Shown here: in pieces, positions 34,552-54,000 of the stretch
Layout: every line of letters starts with the position of its first letter
Position numbering within the stretch: position 1 is the stretch's first letter
NCBI GenBank assembly: GCA_950295325.1
Contig: OX485808.1
Span: 35,983,180 to 36,047,179 of the forward strand
DNA: 64,000 nt
Direction of reading: 5' to 3'
Origin: Polytrichum commune
Lineage: Eukaryota > Streptophyta > Polytrichopsida > Polytrichales > Polytrichaceae
The notes under the pieces: model-generated
Databases searched by the model: none
What the model was told of the DNA's origin: nothing
What the model saw: the letters and a program-made list of their open reading frames with translations, nothing else
Program-made: the position numbers and the translations under genes

Positions 34552-34593
34552 CACAATCGGTCGAGATCCTAGTGTTTCCAAGACCAAACGATT
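34552..34593 (+). repeat. Direct repeat, right copy, flanking the CWC22-like ORF
   Basis: Partner of 32472-32513 (about 37 of 42 identical). Weaker similarity extends about 25 bp upstream of each copy (GTCTGGGGAGATTCTTG versus GTCCAGGAAAATTTTGG). Confidence 0.85.
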
Positions 34594-36152
34594 ACATCAT
34601 AGGTTTCAAAGGAGATGTTCATGAAATCAAATTTTACTTGGACTTCATAGTATTTAGATATGCGTTTTCTTGTATCTTTAGTTTCATAATTCAAAGATGA
34701 TGCATGTTTCATGATGCTTGTATGAAACTTGTTATGTGTATCACAACTATGATTATGATTGAATTTTTATTTTTGTACAATGATTTTCAAATTATCACTC
34801 GAGGTATTGAATTTTTCCCACCACATCACATATAAGCATCAAAAGCTTGTCTTTTATTGGCACATTATAAGCCAACATATCCTAAGTATATCTACACAAA
34901 TTCAACCTACAACTACATAATCTTCATTTATAATGACTGCTTCAAGTTTGAAATTTGAAATTGCTTACACAAAATTACAAAGTCACGTGAATGCCTCAAT
35001 TGTGCCTCAATGTACAAATGTGATTTATAATTCAATATCAGTACATTTGTGTCATGATATTTTTGCATGTTCCCCTTATAACCTTCACTTCATAACATAT
35101 GTGGAATGAATACACATAAACAAACAGTTGTTAAACCTTTAGAGATTAATCTTAATCCATATGTATATATGCTCAAGATTGATATTTATTTATGGAGATT
35201 TTAAATTTAGTTGAACTTAACATTAAGGTTTATAAGGCGAATATATTAAATGAAAATATTGTGTATATAAATATAAATATGATTAATCAAATATAGGAAT
35301 AATTCAAATAAATATTGGGCATGCCTATTCTATATGAATTGTTATATTTCTTAAAATATCTAACCCATAGTCTAATGTTTGGATCCTCGTGCACATTCAT
35401 GTGGCTTTGACCTATTGGCACTTACTTGCTTGGATAAAGTAAAAGGTAAACTAATATTGACATTACATCCCGCGTTGATTTGTGAGGGAGTTGTTGAGAT
35501 GGGAACAAAATGTTCAATATTAGATGGATCGGGAAAAACCTCTAAAAGTACTAACGGGTCAACTTCATCAATTGTAGGGTCTTCGATAGTTGATGTTGTA
35601 ATAAATATCAACTCCTCAACTAGGGGATGAAAAGTGTGGCTATCAAATATTGCAAATTCAACTATAGAACCCACAACGAAACTTAGATCTTTTTCAATGT
35701 CCTCGGAAACTTGAAGTTGAATGCCAGCTGTATCTTTAAATGATTTGGTGATGCCAAGTTTTTGTCACAATCGCGTGACATGGATTACATGACTTTACCA
35801 TAGGTTCTCTGTTAGACTCCACCTCTTGGAGATGTCATACAGCGTGCACCACATAATTACTACATATAAAATACAACCTTCATAGACCACATATCCCTTA
35901 TTAAGGAGGAAGCTATAAGAGCACTAAGTGATCCTCATAGTGACATAACACATCTAATATAGAAGCCTTTGGTTTGTTGACTTGATTTATCTTTGATCAA
36001 ACTTCAAAACTTTACTAGTGAACTCATTTGGACATGAAAGTGAATTGTTGCCAGGGGGCGTCACTTTCATCCTACTATAATCCAAAAAATGTCCCTCATA
36101 AGTTTGTTGTTATTTCAATCCGACTGCTTCTCCCTAATGTAAGTGGGCCAGA

Positions 36153-36187
<35 letters not shown>

Positions 36188-38040
36188 CGTTTTATTTGCA
36201 CTTACTTCATAATATTTAACTTGCAATTGGTATGAGATTATTTATGATACCATATAAAGGCCATAGCCATTTTTGTATAATTTTGGTGCTCATATGAATG
36301 GTATATTCATCATCAAAGTGAAGAATTATTGATCACAAAGCTACTTTTATGATCACAAAGGTTGTTCCCCAATTATTTGGACTTTTGAACCTGAAATCGG
36401 TAACACTTTTTGAGCATATGAAACTTATGGCAGGACATTGGTGTCCCATAATATACATGTTCTCGCATAAAGCCCGTGTTGATGTCAAAAATGGTCAGTT
36501 GAAGGCAGTCAAAGCGGCATTGAGCTTATCTCGACGTCATGTACACGCTCTGATGTTCAAGGTTGGTTTTCACTTTTTATCACTGACAATCACAAAACCA
36601 ATCAGTAAGGAGGCACCGATTTATTTGAGACACCGGTGCCCCCCCATAAGGATATTGTAGTCCAATCTTTCATAAATACGTATCTAATTGGTGTCCAGTT
36701 CTAAATCCACACCACACACCACTTGATATACCAATTGAAGTTGAATGGCAAAAATGATGTGATCGAGACACAACACCAAGCATGTTATTTGGATGTATAG
36801 ATTTCAAACCCCCGCAGGGGGCAATCACAAATATTAAGAAAAACAAAGTGAGTTTGAGTGAAAAGTCACTTAATGTTGTCAAGTGATTGCATCCCAATTG
36901 TACAAATTCCCAACATATGTAACAAAGTTTTTTAAAATACATGTGCATATATATATATATATAATTCAATATAGGGTTAAGGGATGTCCAAAAACATTGC
37001 TTGTCATGTTCCCTAAATTGTTCTCACTTTTGGCATTGCAGTAGAGTATTAAAAATTATTAGCGAGGCACTTTAAAAATCTAAATGAATTGTTGTATGCT
37101 GTAAATGTGATGTGGTTTGATTATGGTTTGTCAGAGTGGAATCTAGGTTTCTCAACACTATAGGTGAACAAGTTATGCATTACATGCTAGAATTTGCTCA
37201 CATTTGATTGTCATTTGAGTAATTAGTTAAAGAAAAGGAACCATGATGTGTGTGAGGTACGTAGGAGTAATTGAGATAGTCATGCCTTATTTGGTTACTT
37301 ATCCCAATCGGACACCTACATTTGAGTAGTACGTGGCTTTAGTATGAGTACTAGAAAGTCATTTGAGATTGGACTACATGCTCAAAATATGATAGCTAAA
37401 CATCAAGACCATTCTAAGCTAAACATCTCATACTAATCACATGTTTCACGAATATCCTAAGAGAAGTGAGCTAGTTTGAAAAAGTAATCATATAAGACCC
37501 GTCTACCTTTGTTAAGCCGTGAGTATGAGCTGACTTTTAATGTTGTTACAATAGCTATGTTACCCTCGGTAATATCTGTAGCTTATCCAGATCCTTGAAT
37601 TCTGTTCAACATGAATTATCATCTGCTATGTGTTTGTTAGACATTCAAAACACATCTGTACGAGGGCACAAACATTTTCTCAAGTATATGTTGTATTTAA
37701 AAAAAATACAAACAGGTGATTCATATTTCATCAAAAAAAATTTAAACATGTGTTGATTGCAAGGATGTCATAATATTCTGCCATGAGCAAAGGGTTCATA
37801 AGTGAAAATGTATTCTCAAAATTGGCTATATATATATATATATATATATCTTCTCATTCCTAATAGAAAGGGTACTGGGACAATTTTGTGTTAACACGTC
37901 TTTGTGCTTCTGCATTGTCCAGGTAAATCTTGGAGTTACACTTCTGGTCTACTCTCCTCCATCAGATAACTATAGATTGTGGGAAATTAGCGCCATGGTG
38001 CCATGTGCTCAAAACTTCTCCATTTACCATCAGGTCACAC
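34594..38040. other. Intergenic DNA with repeats
   Basis: No supported gene. It holds an (ATT)n tract at 36153-36186, (TA)n tracts near 36947-36962 and 37828-37850, and dispersed-family copies at about 36650-36740 (forward) and 37295-37395 (reverse). A short open frame at 36349-36565 has no recognisable domain. Confidence 0.5.
35372..35766 (-). CDS. Unidentified open frame, about 131 residues, acidic and hydrophobic
   Basis: Reading from about 35766 down to the stop near 35372 gives an open stretch containing FVVGSIVEFAIFDSHTFHP and EVFPDPSNIEHFVPI. The upstream end is a stop codon. There is no recognisable domain and no clear splice partner. It could be a relic of a retroelement or host gene, or chance. 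Confidence 0.2.
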
Positions 38041-38045
38041 AGTAG

Positions 38046-38150
38046 TTCACCAGTACACGCAACTCTCCTGGTCTAGAATTATACACAAAACTACGAGGAT
38101 TACATTTACGCTCAGGTTTTGAGGACATTTTCTACTTCATCAATTCAAGT
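38046..38150 (+). pseudogene. Fragment of the dienelactone hydrolase-like gene's 3' end
   Basis: About 100 bp match the last codons and 3' flank of the gene ending at 27160 ('acgcaactctc.tg', 'agaattata', 'aaaactac.aggattacatt', 'ctcaggttt'). The coding part is too short and diverged to be functional. The matching source lies at about 27144-27253, 11 kb away on the same strand. Confidence 0.65.
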
Positions 38151-38309
38151 CAAATCTAGGAGACGCTTTGCAGGTGTATTGGTTTACCAACTGTAGCAAA
38201 TTGAGGACTTTAGATACCCCATTATGGGTGGACATGAATTTGAATAAACCTTGCTCATGTGCAACCTCCAAGCTCCACAAGGGGGGTGGCAACAGAGGGA
38301 ATTAAAATA

Positions 38310-38521
38310 TCATGACGGTGTTGGGAAAACCTCACAAGTATCAATCCCAGCATCACTTGGATTTAATTCTACGTGAGGAATTTTCCCTGTTGAAAATGAC
38401 GAGATAACATGACCTGTTTCAGTATCCCAAAGCTTGATTTTCCTATCATATGATGTCAAGAATCTTGGACCATCAGAATTGAAGGTAATATCTCGAATTA
38501 CTTTTGAATGGCCCATGTAAG
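38310..38521 (-). pseudogene. PRP17/CDC40-like WD40 repeat fragment
   Basis: The frame gives [35 protein letters not shown] and HVELNPSDA, which match one WD40 blade of the splicing factor PRP17/CDC40. Compared with the family, residues around LTSYDRK and HVELN look one short, as expected of decay. No neighbouring exons with further WD repeats were found on either side, so this is an isolated gene fragment, not a whole gene. Confidence 0.65.
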
Positions 38522-38948
38522 TTATCCATGTAGATTATCCATGAGATTTTGTGTATATTATCTCTTAAATGATATTCAAGTTATTTCAAACCAATCACAG
38601 AAGACAATGTTAAACCACCCCTGCAGATTTCTATATATGATCATCACAGGAAACGGAACTGAAGGGTTATAAGTAACGTAGAACTTTCTTACAACCATAA
38701 AATACCTCTCAACATAAACTTATGGAATGTACTTTGCAATTTACAAAAGAAGGTTGCATCTAGTTCTCATGACCATAACCAATTAGGCCAATCACCATCT
38801 TTGACAACTATAAACGTGCCAGTACATGTACATAGCTATGAACAGAGGGTTTGAGCTCATGCAAACCTAAATACAAGCTACGAAGTGCAAATCATAAGAT
38901 TGCAGAGGATATAAGTAATAATAATACTTGCGGTCCCAAATTTTTGCT

Positions 38949-45221
<6,273 letters not shown>

Positions 45222-45239
45222 CTTGACTGTGATACCTAG

Positions 45240-46169
45240 CTGCAACAACATACCAAGGAGATTAATGTCAGAACCGCACTACACAAGAGCCTGCAAATTT
45301 CACCCAGTCAGCAGGAACAAAACGCAACTGCTAAACCTCTATGGTGATAATGCAGATCAATTATAATCTGTCACCACATGAACAATGAGGAATTCACTCC
45401 AAAATAGCAGCAACGGTCTGAGGCTACCCACAACACGCAATTCATGAGATTGCCTGTAAGGAGCAACCGACCAAGGATATTTCCCAACCAGAAATTTCCC
45501 AGACAAGAATCTCAAAGACAACTCCTACTTAAGAGCTCAAAAAAACTGGCAAAATAATGATAAAATGCATGAATCAGACACCACTTGCAGCCACTGTAAC
45601 AGGATATAGATACAACTCAAACCCCCGCCAATCGGGGCCAATCAATACCACAAATAGGTGAAAATCATATTATGCGTCAATAAAAGTGACCTGGATAGGA
45701 AACCCAATTCAAAGCTCTACCCCAAACTAAACCCAATTGCTTCCCTATCCCATCCTCATCACTCTTGCTCTACCTCCCAATTCTCACAGCACCTCCAGCT
45801 TCCGGAAAGTTGTGGGCGTCTATACAGATCTCAACCCTCAATCCAGCAATCACCCAGACCAAAAAAATGAAGTGGAGCAACCACCGAAATGTGAAACCAC
45901 AAACCTCCAGCAAGAATAAATCTCAAACAGCGACCTCCAGCAACAGGGTGACGCCAAATCAGCAAATCCCAACTCACCAAACAAGTAAAACCACCAAAAA
46001 CCCTCTCCCGAGCTTCAAATTCTCGGCCCCTACACCCTTCACCCGCTCCCAAAACACAGAAAACCAAACCCACTCGCATTGTTTCCCATCAAAATACATG
46101 AACCCAACAAAGGCATCCACAAACTCCCGAGAAATCCATATGACTTAACACATCACATAAATAAATTAC
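45240..46169 (-). other. 5' leader intron of glutathione reductase
   Basis: The acceptor ends at 45240-45241, 18 bases before the start codon. A donor (gtaatt on the minus strand) lies at 46169, implying a non-coding exon from 46170 upwards and a 930-bp leader intron. The stretch has no convincing ORF. Confidence 0.6.
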
Positions 46170-46520
46170 CTGATCAAAACACAAGAGATGCTGGTGGTGA
46201 TGTTTCTCTAGTAACTTAGCCCGGTGCAAGGAGCAGAAGTGCAGAAACTCGTCTAAAAGAAGAGAGATAAATCTCTGGTTGAGCTTGAAAGTCCTGACTT
46301 ACTCAACCCAAATCCCAGGAATGTTTTGAATGCACGCACCCTCCTCCACTCTCTTCCTGCCTGCCTCTGCCACCTGCAGTCGCCTGCGCAGTTTCCTTTT
46401 CGTGAATCCTATTCTCTGCAATGGCAGCTTCTTTGCAGACGGAAGCCCGCCTGGTATCCCGGAGGGTCTACGTAGGGTTTCGAAGAGGTAACAATCAGTG
46501 TATCTAATAGGGTATGAAGA
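46170..46520 (-). promoter_or_regulatory. Probable first (non-coding) exon and promoter region of glutathione reductase
   Basis: This is the region upstream of the leader donor at 46169. The joined leader frame has an in-frame stop around 46300 and no ATG before the proposed start codon. The transcription start cannot be fixed by eye. Confidence 0.4.
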
Positions 46521-46689
46521 CATGTAGTTTTGATGACGTGGGAGGCTCGAGCCGTTGTGGAAATGACGTACTCGACATAGATACCCTGACCATGAGGTAG
46601 GGACTTGCTATCAGGGTATGAACTTTCCCCGGGTATAGCATTGGCCCAAGGCCGGGCTTCTGCCTAATAGCCACTCTTCGCTTCTGCCG

Positions 46690-47280
46690 GCCTGCCCGGT
46701 TTCGCTGCCCGGCTGCCCAACTTCAAAAATAAGTTGCCCTTGCATTCTTGAAGGCCAGGTGTCCACAAAAATCCATATTTGTTGAGTGCACCTCATTTTC
46801 AAAGTTCAAAAGCCAATATATATGTTCACTTTCACTTAAATAAATAAGTAACACTCTTATCTCTCTAATATCACGCCTGTGGCAACCAAAGTGTACATGA
46901 TAACAAGGAGGTTTAGAGTGTTAACATGGATGCATGATAATAGAGAATTAGCATGTGTAGCACGTGACATTATGGAATAACACATAGTCAAAATTACAAT
47001 GATGACAATGTGATGCATGCGAACGTGTGGTTTGAATTCTTTGTGGATTGTTTGTGTCAAAACCCATGCTATATGAGAGGGAAATGTGATAACAAGGAGG
47101 GAGATTTACATTGAGCACATATGTTCCCTAGGATTTTGTGACATAAGAAAGGGAGTGATATTATAGAGGGTGACATTGTGGAGGTTAGGGTGTGATTGAC
47201 TTGGATTTCTTTCTCAAAATGAAACCGTCAAGAAAGCATGTAATTAACTTGGAAGCTAAAATGCTAAAAATCCTCATTAG
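46690..47280 (+). mobile_element. Single arm of a long-TIR element, split by a nested element
   Basis: 'cccttgcattcttgaaggcc', 'gtccacaaa', 'gagtgcac' and 'tatatgttcact' match the arms of the 54658-55817 element. The match resumes at about 47175-47280 ('gacttggatttc', 'aaagcatgtaat.aacttgg'). The DNA between is a separate insertion. Confidence 0.7.
46853..47170. mobile_element. Short, internally deleted relative of the 18.3-20.3 kb transposon
   Basis: It starts CACTCTTATCTCTCTAATAT then 'cacgcctgtggcaaccaaagtg', and ends with 'cataagaaagggagtgatatt'. Both halves match the ends of the 2-kb element. It is nested in the long-TIR arm, so it inserted after that arm. About 320 bp, non-coding. Confidence 0.65.
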
Positions 47281-47854
47281 CATTAGAAAGGTAGTAGCCA
47301 AGTAAAGGTGTGTGTTCCCCATAATGCACTTCATGAAATGCATTACCAGAGCGAATTACATTTCTAAGTAGACGTTTTATTTCTCCAACCACCCACACTT
47401 GTTGAAATTTGAATTTTGGGTCTTTATGTCGGAAATATGTGGGGTGCACTACACAATATAAGGATACCTGACATGGATCTTTATTGTCCGGGCAATATTG
47501 TCGCCCAACCATATCAATGCACATGCTTATGGTAAAATCTTCTAATTTTGGACACATGGACGGTTGAAAATTTGTGTAGAGAATCCCAACTTTACAAAAA
47601 TGTCATCCACACAGTTGAATCTATCATTAGGAAGTGTTAATTTTATTTAATCGGTTTTGTGAAATTGGATTAAACTAATTCAAGTGATTTTGGAAAGATC
47701 TCACTTTAGCACTCAAAGGTTAAAATGACACCCCCTGTAATTTTAGTTGGTTTTTGGGTTTTTTGATATTTTGAAGAATTTCAAAAAAAGTAACACGTGA
47801 GTTAGAAACATGCCCATCTCCCAGGAACATGACATGGGAAAAACATGTGGACAT

Positions 47855-48114
47855 TAAAATATCAAGAGCACTCCCAATGTATGATCGGGAAAAATGCGTT
47901 GTTGCATTTCAAACTGACCATAACATTGCTCATTGAATCATAAACAATAACATTTAGATCTGAAAATATAAGTCTATAATTGTCAAATGGATACCATGAA
48001 TTAGTAAGCCACAAGACTTATGCAACTTACAATAAAAGGTAATCTCATATGGCTCCATGAAGTTCAACATTAAATTTTATATGGAAAACAATTGGGAGCA
48101 CTCTCGATATTTTC
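47855..48114. mobile_element. MITE-like inverted repeat (260 bp)
   Basis: The left end AAAATATCAAGAGCACTCCC and the reverse complement of the right end AAAATATCGAGAGTGCTCCC differ at three positions. 'GAGCACTCCCAAT' termini are common in plant MITEs. No clear target duplication seen. Confidence 0.5.
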
Positions 48115-50739
48115 CCTCTGTTGGATGGTTGGAGGAGTTTGCCAACTCTGAATTTTGCTAGGCGTGTTTCTTCTTAAATTTTCTTATTTGCAGAAGAGAA
48201 GTGTTGTTTATGATTTTCCTAGCTCTGTTGGAATAAAAACACAAACTACATTCTATCCACGTTATTGTTGTGGAAGCCGGAACGCATTTCCACTTACCAT
48301 CCCAAGCTCCTATGTAACATTCCATGGAAAATTTCACAAGGTCAGCAAGAACAAGCGTGTTTGTTGTTTTGAGTTGTTTGGACAAGTAGCTAAAATATCC
48401 ATCTATGTCTTCATGAGTGTGACTGATGAGTAGAAATCCAACCTATATCTCTTGGAAAACCTTCGAGTTGTTAACATGGTTAAGAAAGCGATAATGTATT
48501 GATTTTATTGTCCCTAGCCGAATTGTCCAATTGTTAAATATATTATTTTTTGGTTGAGGTCAAACAACATCTAGACCATCACTTACTAGTGGAATTGAAG
48601 AATGACATATGGAGGCCACAATGTAAACACATTGACTATTAGGATGGTATAGGTTGCGTCAAGAGACCTCCAGATCAATACATATGATTTGTAGCATAAC
48701 TTATAGTGACCAACATCTACATCCCTCACTCTTGGCCCGTTCCTGAAGTTATAGATAATGTCACCACTGTTTGTTACCTTTACATTAAGAAACTTATACA
48801 TGCATCATATGTTCCTTTGTATTTGGGGAATCATATATTTGATGGGCAACCCCCCATTCCACGTTACCATAAATGGTTTGGGTTGTTTGTGTTGGCAATT
48901 GTTTGTTGAACTCAACAAAATCTCGGAACATATTGAATGAGTACTTCCCAAATTCCCTCTATCCCAATTTCTAGGAACACATGTTCTTTTTTCTTTCTTT
49001 TTTCTTTTCTTTCTATTACTACCATGGACCGGGAGGTCTCCCAATCCATCATTTCTATGATGCATATTCCTCTATTTAATTGTATTGACACAATCTAATC
49101 TTTGTCTTCTTTTTGCATCAAGTGTCTATGAGTGTGGCATTGTAAGGCACCACATTTTTGAAACCCAAGAAATTTCCAAAGAACCATATGGATTTGCGAC
49201 CCATGAAGCTATCAAAGTGTAAATCCTATGTTGCTTACCACCCAAAGCAAATCATTGATGTTGATTCTTCCTCTTCACAATGCAGGAGGTTGCGTGTTAG
49301 ATGGCGTCTACATCTTTCAAGACATAGTAGCACTTCATTTAGGAAATCTCTTCTTTCTAATTTTATCAACTTCATTGTTATACTGATAGAAGCTCAAATC
49401 TTTTGTTTTTCTCTCTTTCGCAATTTCAACCAACTCATCTCCTTTTGAGTGCTCATATGTTTCCCACATCTCAAGGTTTTGCCTAGATAGAAGTTAGCCA
49501 AATTTATAGAGGAGTCACTAACGACTACCAAGACACCGGGAGCATTCTTGGTCATGTGTTTCCTCCTCAAAGAAGGCAAGAAGGTCGTTAGGAGGCTCCA
49601 AAGATGGTGGTTGATTTAGGATTACTTAACCATCGGGCGCCCTCTCAATCTTCTGTTCAACTAGTAGAAGTATATTGTCTAAGGTTTATGCATGTTTATG
49701 AACTGTGGGTTTGTTTGTTTTGTTGTTTTTAATAGTGTACAATGCAATTTCGGGTTGGAATGTCCCTTATATAAGCTCATTTGAGATAAATTTCCATCAC
49801 TAGTTGAGATCGTAGTTCCAGGGAGCCTCAAGTCTTTCTTTTAATAAGACCAACAAATTCACATTAGCCTCCATATCATGGAGGCTACTGCACTCCGCGA
49901 CTCTAGATAAATACCTAGTTTGAAATCATTATGATGTACTTTCAGTCCATTGGCCTTTTTCAGCTTCATGAACTTTGAAATCAAATTCATGTCATTTCAT
50001 TTTAATGCACAACTTGTGTTTGAGATTTTATGAATGAAGTTGTATTTCCCAAATCCCGTTTTTACTCTCCACATATGCTTCATTTTATATATTTTGTTGA
50101 GTGTATTTTATTTCCAATGGTATAGATGGGGAGACCTCCTGGTGCTCTTGGAGATTAAACTTGTTATAATAATTTATTATGAAATTTGTAGTATACTTTA
50201 CTACTCTTTCTTTCCTTCTTCTTCTAAACACTTTTTCTATAACTTGAAGCCAAGAATAGTTTGGGCATTGGGAGCACCCTTGGTCCCAATCTTGTTTACT
50301 AGAGTGTTTTGGGGCTTCTATTATTAATTTCCCAATTAACTTAACATTAATCAACATTAATCAATTAATATTTAACTTTATACTCCTTATTGTTTGATTT
50401 TAAGTAAAACTCATTAAGTAAAAAAATAAGAACAGTCATTAGCAATGAGGTCATATATTCTTGAAACATACAAACTAAATTGATCTTGGTAATCTTGAAA
50501 ACGAACTCCACTAGAGCGAGATTTTTTTGAAATTATATATTTTATAATGATCTAATTAATGCATTTTTTTTTCACATGTAGATTCTTACAAGTATACTAC
50601 ACACCACCTAAATATAAGTGTTTTCTTAAGTGCCAAATTTGGGACATTTACCTTAATTTGACATGTGCTTCCTCGTCACAAATGGCAGTCATACCTTTAA
50701 AAAAAAGGTCTTCAAACTGATAAGGTGACCCTGCATTAT

Positions 50740-51060
50740 TCAATCACTTATCTCAATCGAACACCTATATTTGAGTGGTGTGTGGGCTATGTGTGGATCT
50801 AAGAACAATTGTGTTTAAGAAGAGTCTGGAACACATGCTCAAAATTTGTTGATGTGTCTAAGTTCAATATTAGTCAACATCGATGTGGAGGGGGGGGGTA
50901 TATGATCATTCATGAGAATGGGAATGTTCACTTTGACAATGAACACAATATTTACACAAGCTTCAAAAATTTAGAGGAAATTGAAAATGACCTTAATTTA
51001 GATATGTTCTAGGAGGTTGTTCATCTCTCATAATTTTGTGTTTCATGTCCTAGGAGAAGA
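50740..51060 (-). repeat. Inverted copy of the dispersed repeat
   Basis: 'cacttatctcaatcgaacacc', 'tatttgagtggtg', 'ggaacacatgctcaaaattt' and, at the far end, 'gtgtttcatgtcctaggaga' are the reverse complement of the copies in glutathione reductase introns. It spans both ends of the family unit. Confidence 0.75.
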
Positions 51061-54000
51061 TAGTGTAGAGCTAATAGTGTCCGTTTAAGGCATGCTTACC
51101 TTAGTTGCATATGGATCACATATCTTAGCACTCCTTTGACCACACTCACCAATCTTGAGTCAACTCCCTAACACTCATAAGTGGCAAACATTCAAAAGCA
51201 AGGTGGTGCTATTTACACAACGCTTTGCCTAATGGATCGATCAATGACGATGGGTGACATCATATGATGTTTATGGGTCAAGCATGGTAAAGTGCACATT
51301 AAATTGCATATTGTTAGCTTAAGGTGTTGAATAGCCATTTCTCAATATTACATTATTCAAGACAATAATAATGAATGAAATAAATGTCTTTAATAATGTA
51401 TCGGATGATATTCTTTTAACATTTTGCAAATTACATGGATTACATCCTAAGACAATAGTATTTTGAATTTGTAGAATGTGTTTTCGTAATTTGTTAGATT
51501 CTGAAAAGTAGGAGTGAATTATGCTTGGAAAGTTTTGTTTCTTACTTCAAGAATTACTCATATTCATTATGAATGTGGGGAATATTATGAGGAATAATGT
51601 CAATCCCACAAAACATTTTTAAGGATCTGAATAATGTCATGTGTGGAACCTCTGCATATGAATTATAGTTCAACAAGATTTGTAAAGGATTCGGTGCCCA
51701 TGTACGCAACACCTGTATAATATGACTCTTGTCTTCTACAATATAATCACTTAGAACACATTTTAGTCCAATCTTGAGTGATATAATTTGTTATAATGTA
51801 GGAAACTCTTGTAGCCCTCTAACAAGGAATCCAAAAATGTAGTTATATACAAGGAATGCATATTCCTTGAAGCATATTATTACATTGACAACCTCATTAG
51901 ATGATTTTTCCTTAGTACATGTACCATAGGCCAAACCACCCAACTTTTTGGGCTTTTTAATCAAATTTTAAGACCTTTTAATTATAAATAAAACATTGCC
52001 AATGACTTTTAGTTTTAATTGGAAGCAACTACTTGTGTGGATCTTTTAAAATAATGCATAGGCATAGGTTTTAAAAACATGTGTTTCAATTCTTTCTATA
52101 CATTTTAGAGTTTTTTCGTAAATAAAATAAACATGCAACCCGACTTTTTCTACATCTCATTCTAATTGATTTGGTCTTCACCAAGCTTTTTGGTCCTTTT
52201 ATTTTCGTATAATTTGGTATAATTTTTTTACAAAAGTCATCCTCTAAGCCGTTTTAATGCCGATGCCCCCTGTGTATAATACGGGAGTTGTGTACCCAAG
52301 CTACAATGTGGTTAGTTTTAACAAGTTTTATACCTAGTCAAACCTCCATGATATCTCTACCTTCGGCCATGCATGTGATACCCATGGAAGATAGGTTGGT
52401 GGTGGGTTAGTAGGTTGGACTAGTGTTAAGGTACATTGTCACATGTCGCTTGCTTGGCTGCTCACGTAGGCAAAAACCATATGCTCGGATTGTGTAAGAG
52501 ATTGGGGAGTTATATTGTAATATCATGTTTTATGTGTACATTAAACTTGGAACTTGTCAACTTTGTTCTAGTGTCCAAAACGTGTGCGTTAAAATCCACC
52601 CACTAAAGATGTTTCTAGGATACATTTAGAACGATTGTGAATCATGAACAACAATGTATTGTTACATGTTATGAAACACATGTTTATATTATTGGTTAGG
52701 CAATACGTACTAAGTGGGTCCCAAATTGTATATCTTTATGCTTTCCGGCGTAGAAACCAAGAAGATGAAGAAAGAACCTAAAGGCTATGAAGTTATGAAT
52801 CAATATAGTATAAAACATATTGTATGTTGAACAGAACGAACTATGAAAATCATTGCATTCGAAAGAGTTTTTGCCCAAGATCACTTTCACAATTCTTATA
52901 GCATTCTTTTTCACTTCTATGTGGTCCTCCGTACATGCACATAGATTAAAACCACCAAGCCTTATGTAACGTAATTTAATATGTGCAAGATAAGCTCATC
53001 CACTCATTACACTCTCACCTACTCAAATGGATCTTTTCAATTGAGGATTCACTTGAGACAAAGTTACGAGCCTAAAGGTGCCAATGAAACCATGAGTTCT
53101 AATGCCCCCTTCCCACTTGACTTTAGTAGAAACTAAAAAATCGTTTAAAAAACATGGCTTCCAGGCCATCATTGCTATCTAATATTGAGTCTAATTGGCA
53201 AAGGACGTGGCATGGTTTAAAGACGGAGGGTTTTAAGTCTCAAACACTGACCCTCCCATTGGTACCTAGAGATGAGGCAAGAAAATAGGACCTTCAATAG
53301 TGTTGCATGCGGCCCTTGTGACTTGTTGCTTTTAGATTTAGTTGTGAGGGTAGAAGGAGCTTCATTACAAAAACTGATGGTGTGAGGTAGATGAGTGGTA
53401 AGGCATTTGGCCTTGCTTCAAAAAGTATCCAACGTATCATTGCTTGGTAGATAAAACAATGAACACGTGTGAAACCTACTTAACTACTTGAACCTACTTG
53501 AAAATTATGGAGCAAGTACTTGTAGGTGCATGGGGTGCCTCCGCCATAACCGAGAGAGCTTTACTTGGTTTTTAGGAAAGACTCTGATTATTTGGTAAAG
53601 CCCAATATAACATTACCCAATTGACGAGGTGTGTTCATTTGAGAATAATGGGCTTTGGTGAGGCCCGGCCCCCGTCCTGGTGTCTATGGCAGGTTTCCCA
53701 ACAAATCACCCAACATGTTGCCCGGTTTTCCACCTACCTGGTTCCTTTGGTAGAACCCACAACAATAGTCATGCCCGTCACATTTGAATGACAAGGCTCC
53801 TAACAACTAGACACCTAATGATAACCCATGCCTAAACTAGAGTAGAAGTGCCCATAACCGATCACTTAAGAGATTTTGCACTGGATTGGAGAGGTATAAG
53901 GCGGTGCAATTTTTGTCCATATAGGAAGATAGAAATTAGGAGGATTACAAATTTCTCAATAATTTTATTCCTCAAATTGAAATTATTGTGAATTTTTGAG

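Noticed and set aside
36349-36660. 103-codon open frame on the + strand
   Set aside because: No domain; the second half is repeat-derived and contains a splice-like site by chance only.
46581-46619. 9-bp inverted repeat ATACCCTGA...TCAGGGTAT
   Set aside because: Short stem with a 21-base loop. It is expected by chance in a window of this size and has no supporting context.
53380-53470. Possible tRNA-like segment ('gatgagtggtaaggcatttggcc')
   Set aside because: The A-box-like start resembles a Ser or Leu tRNA, but no B box or acceptor-stem pairing follows.
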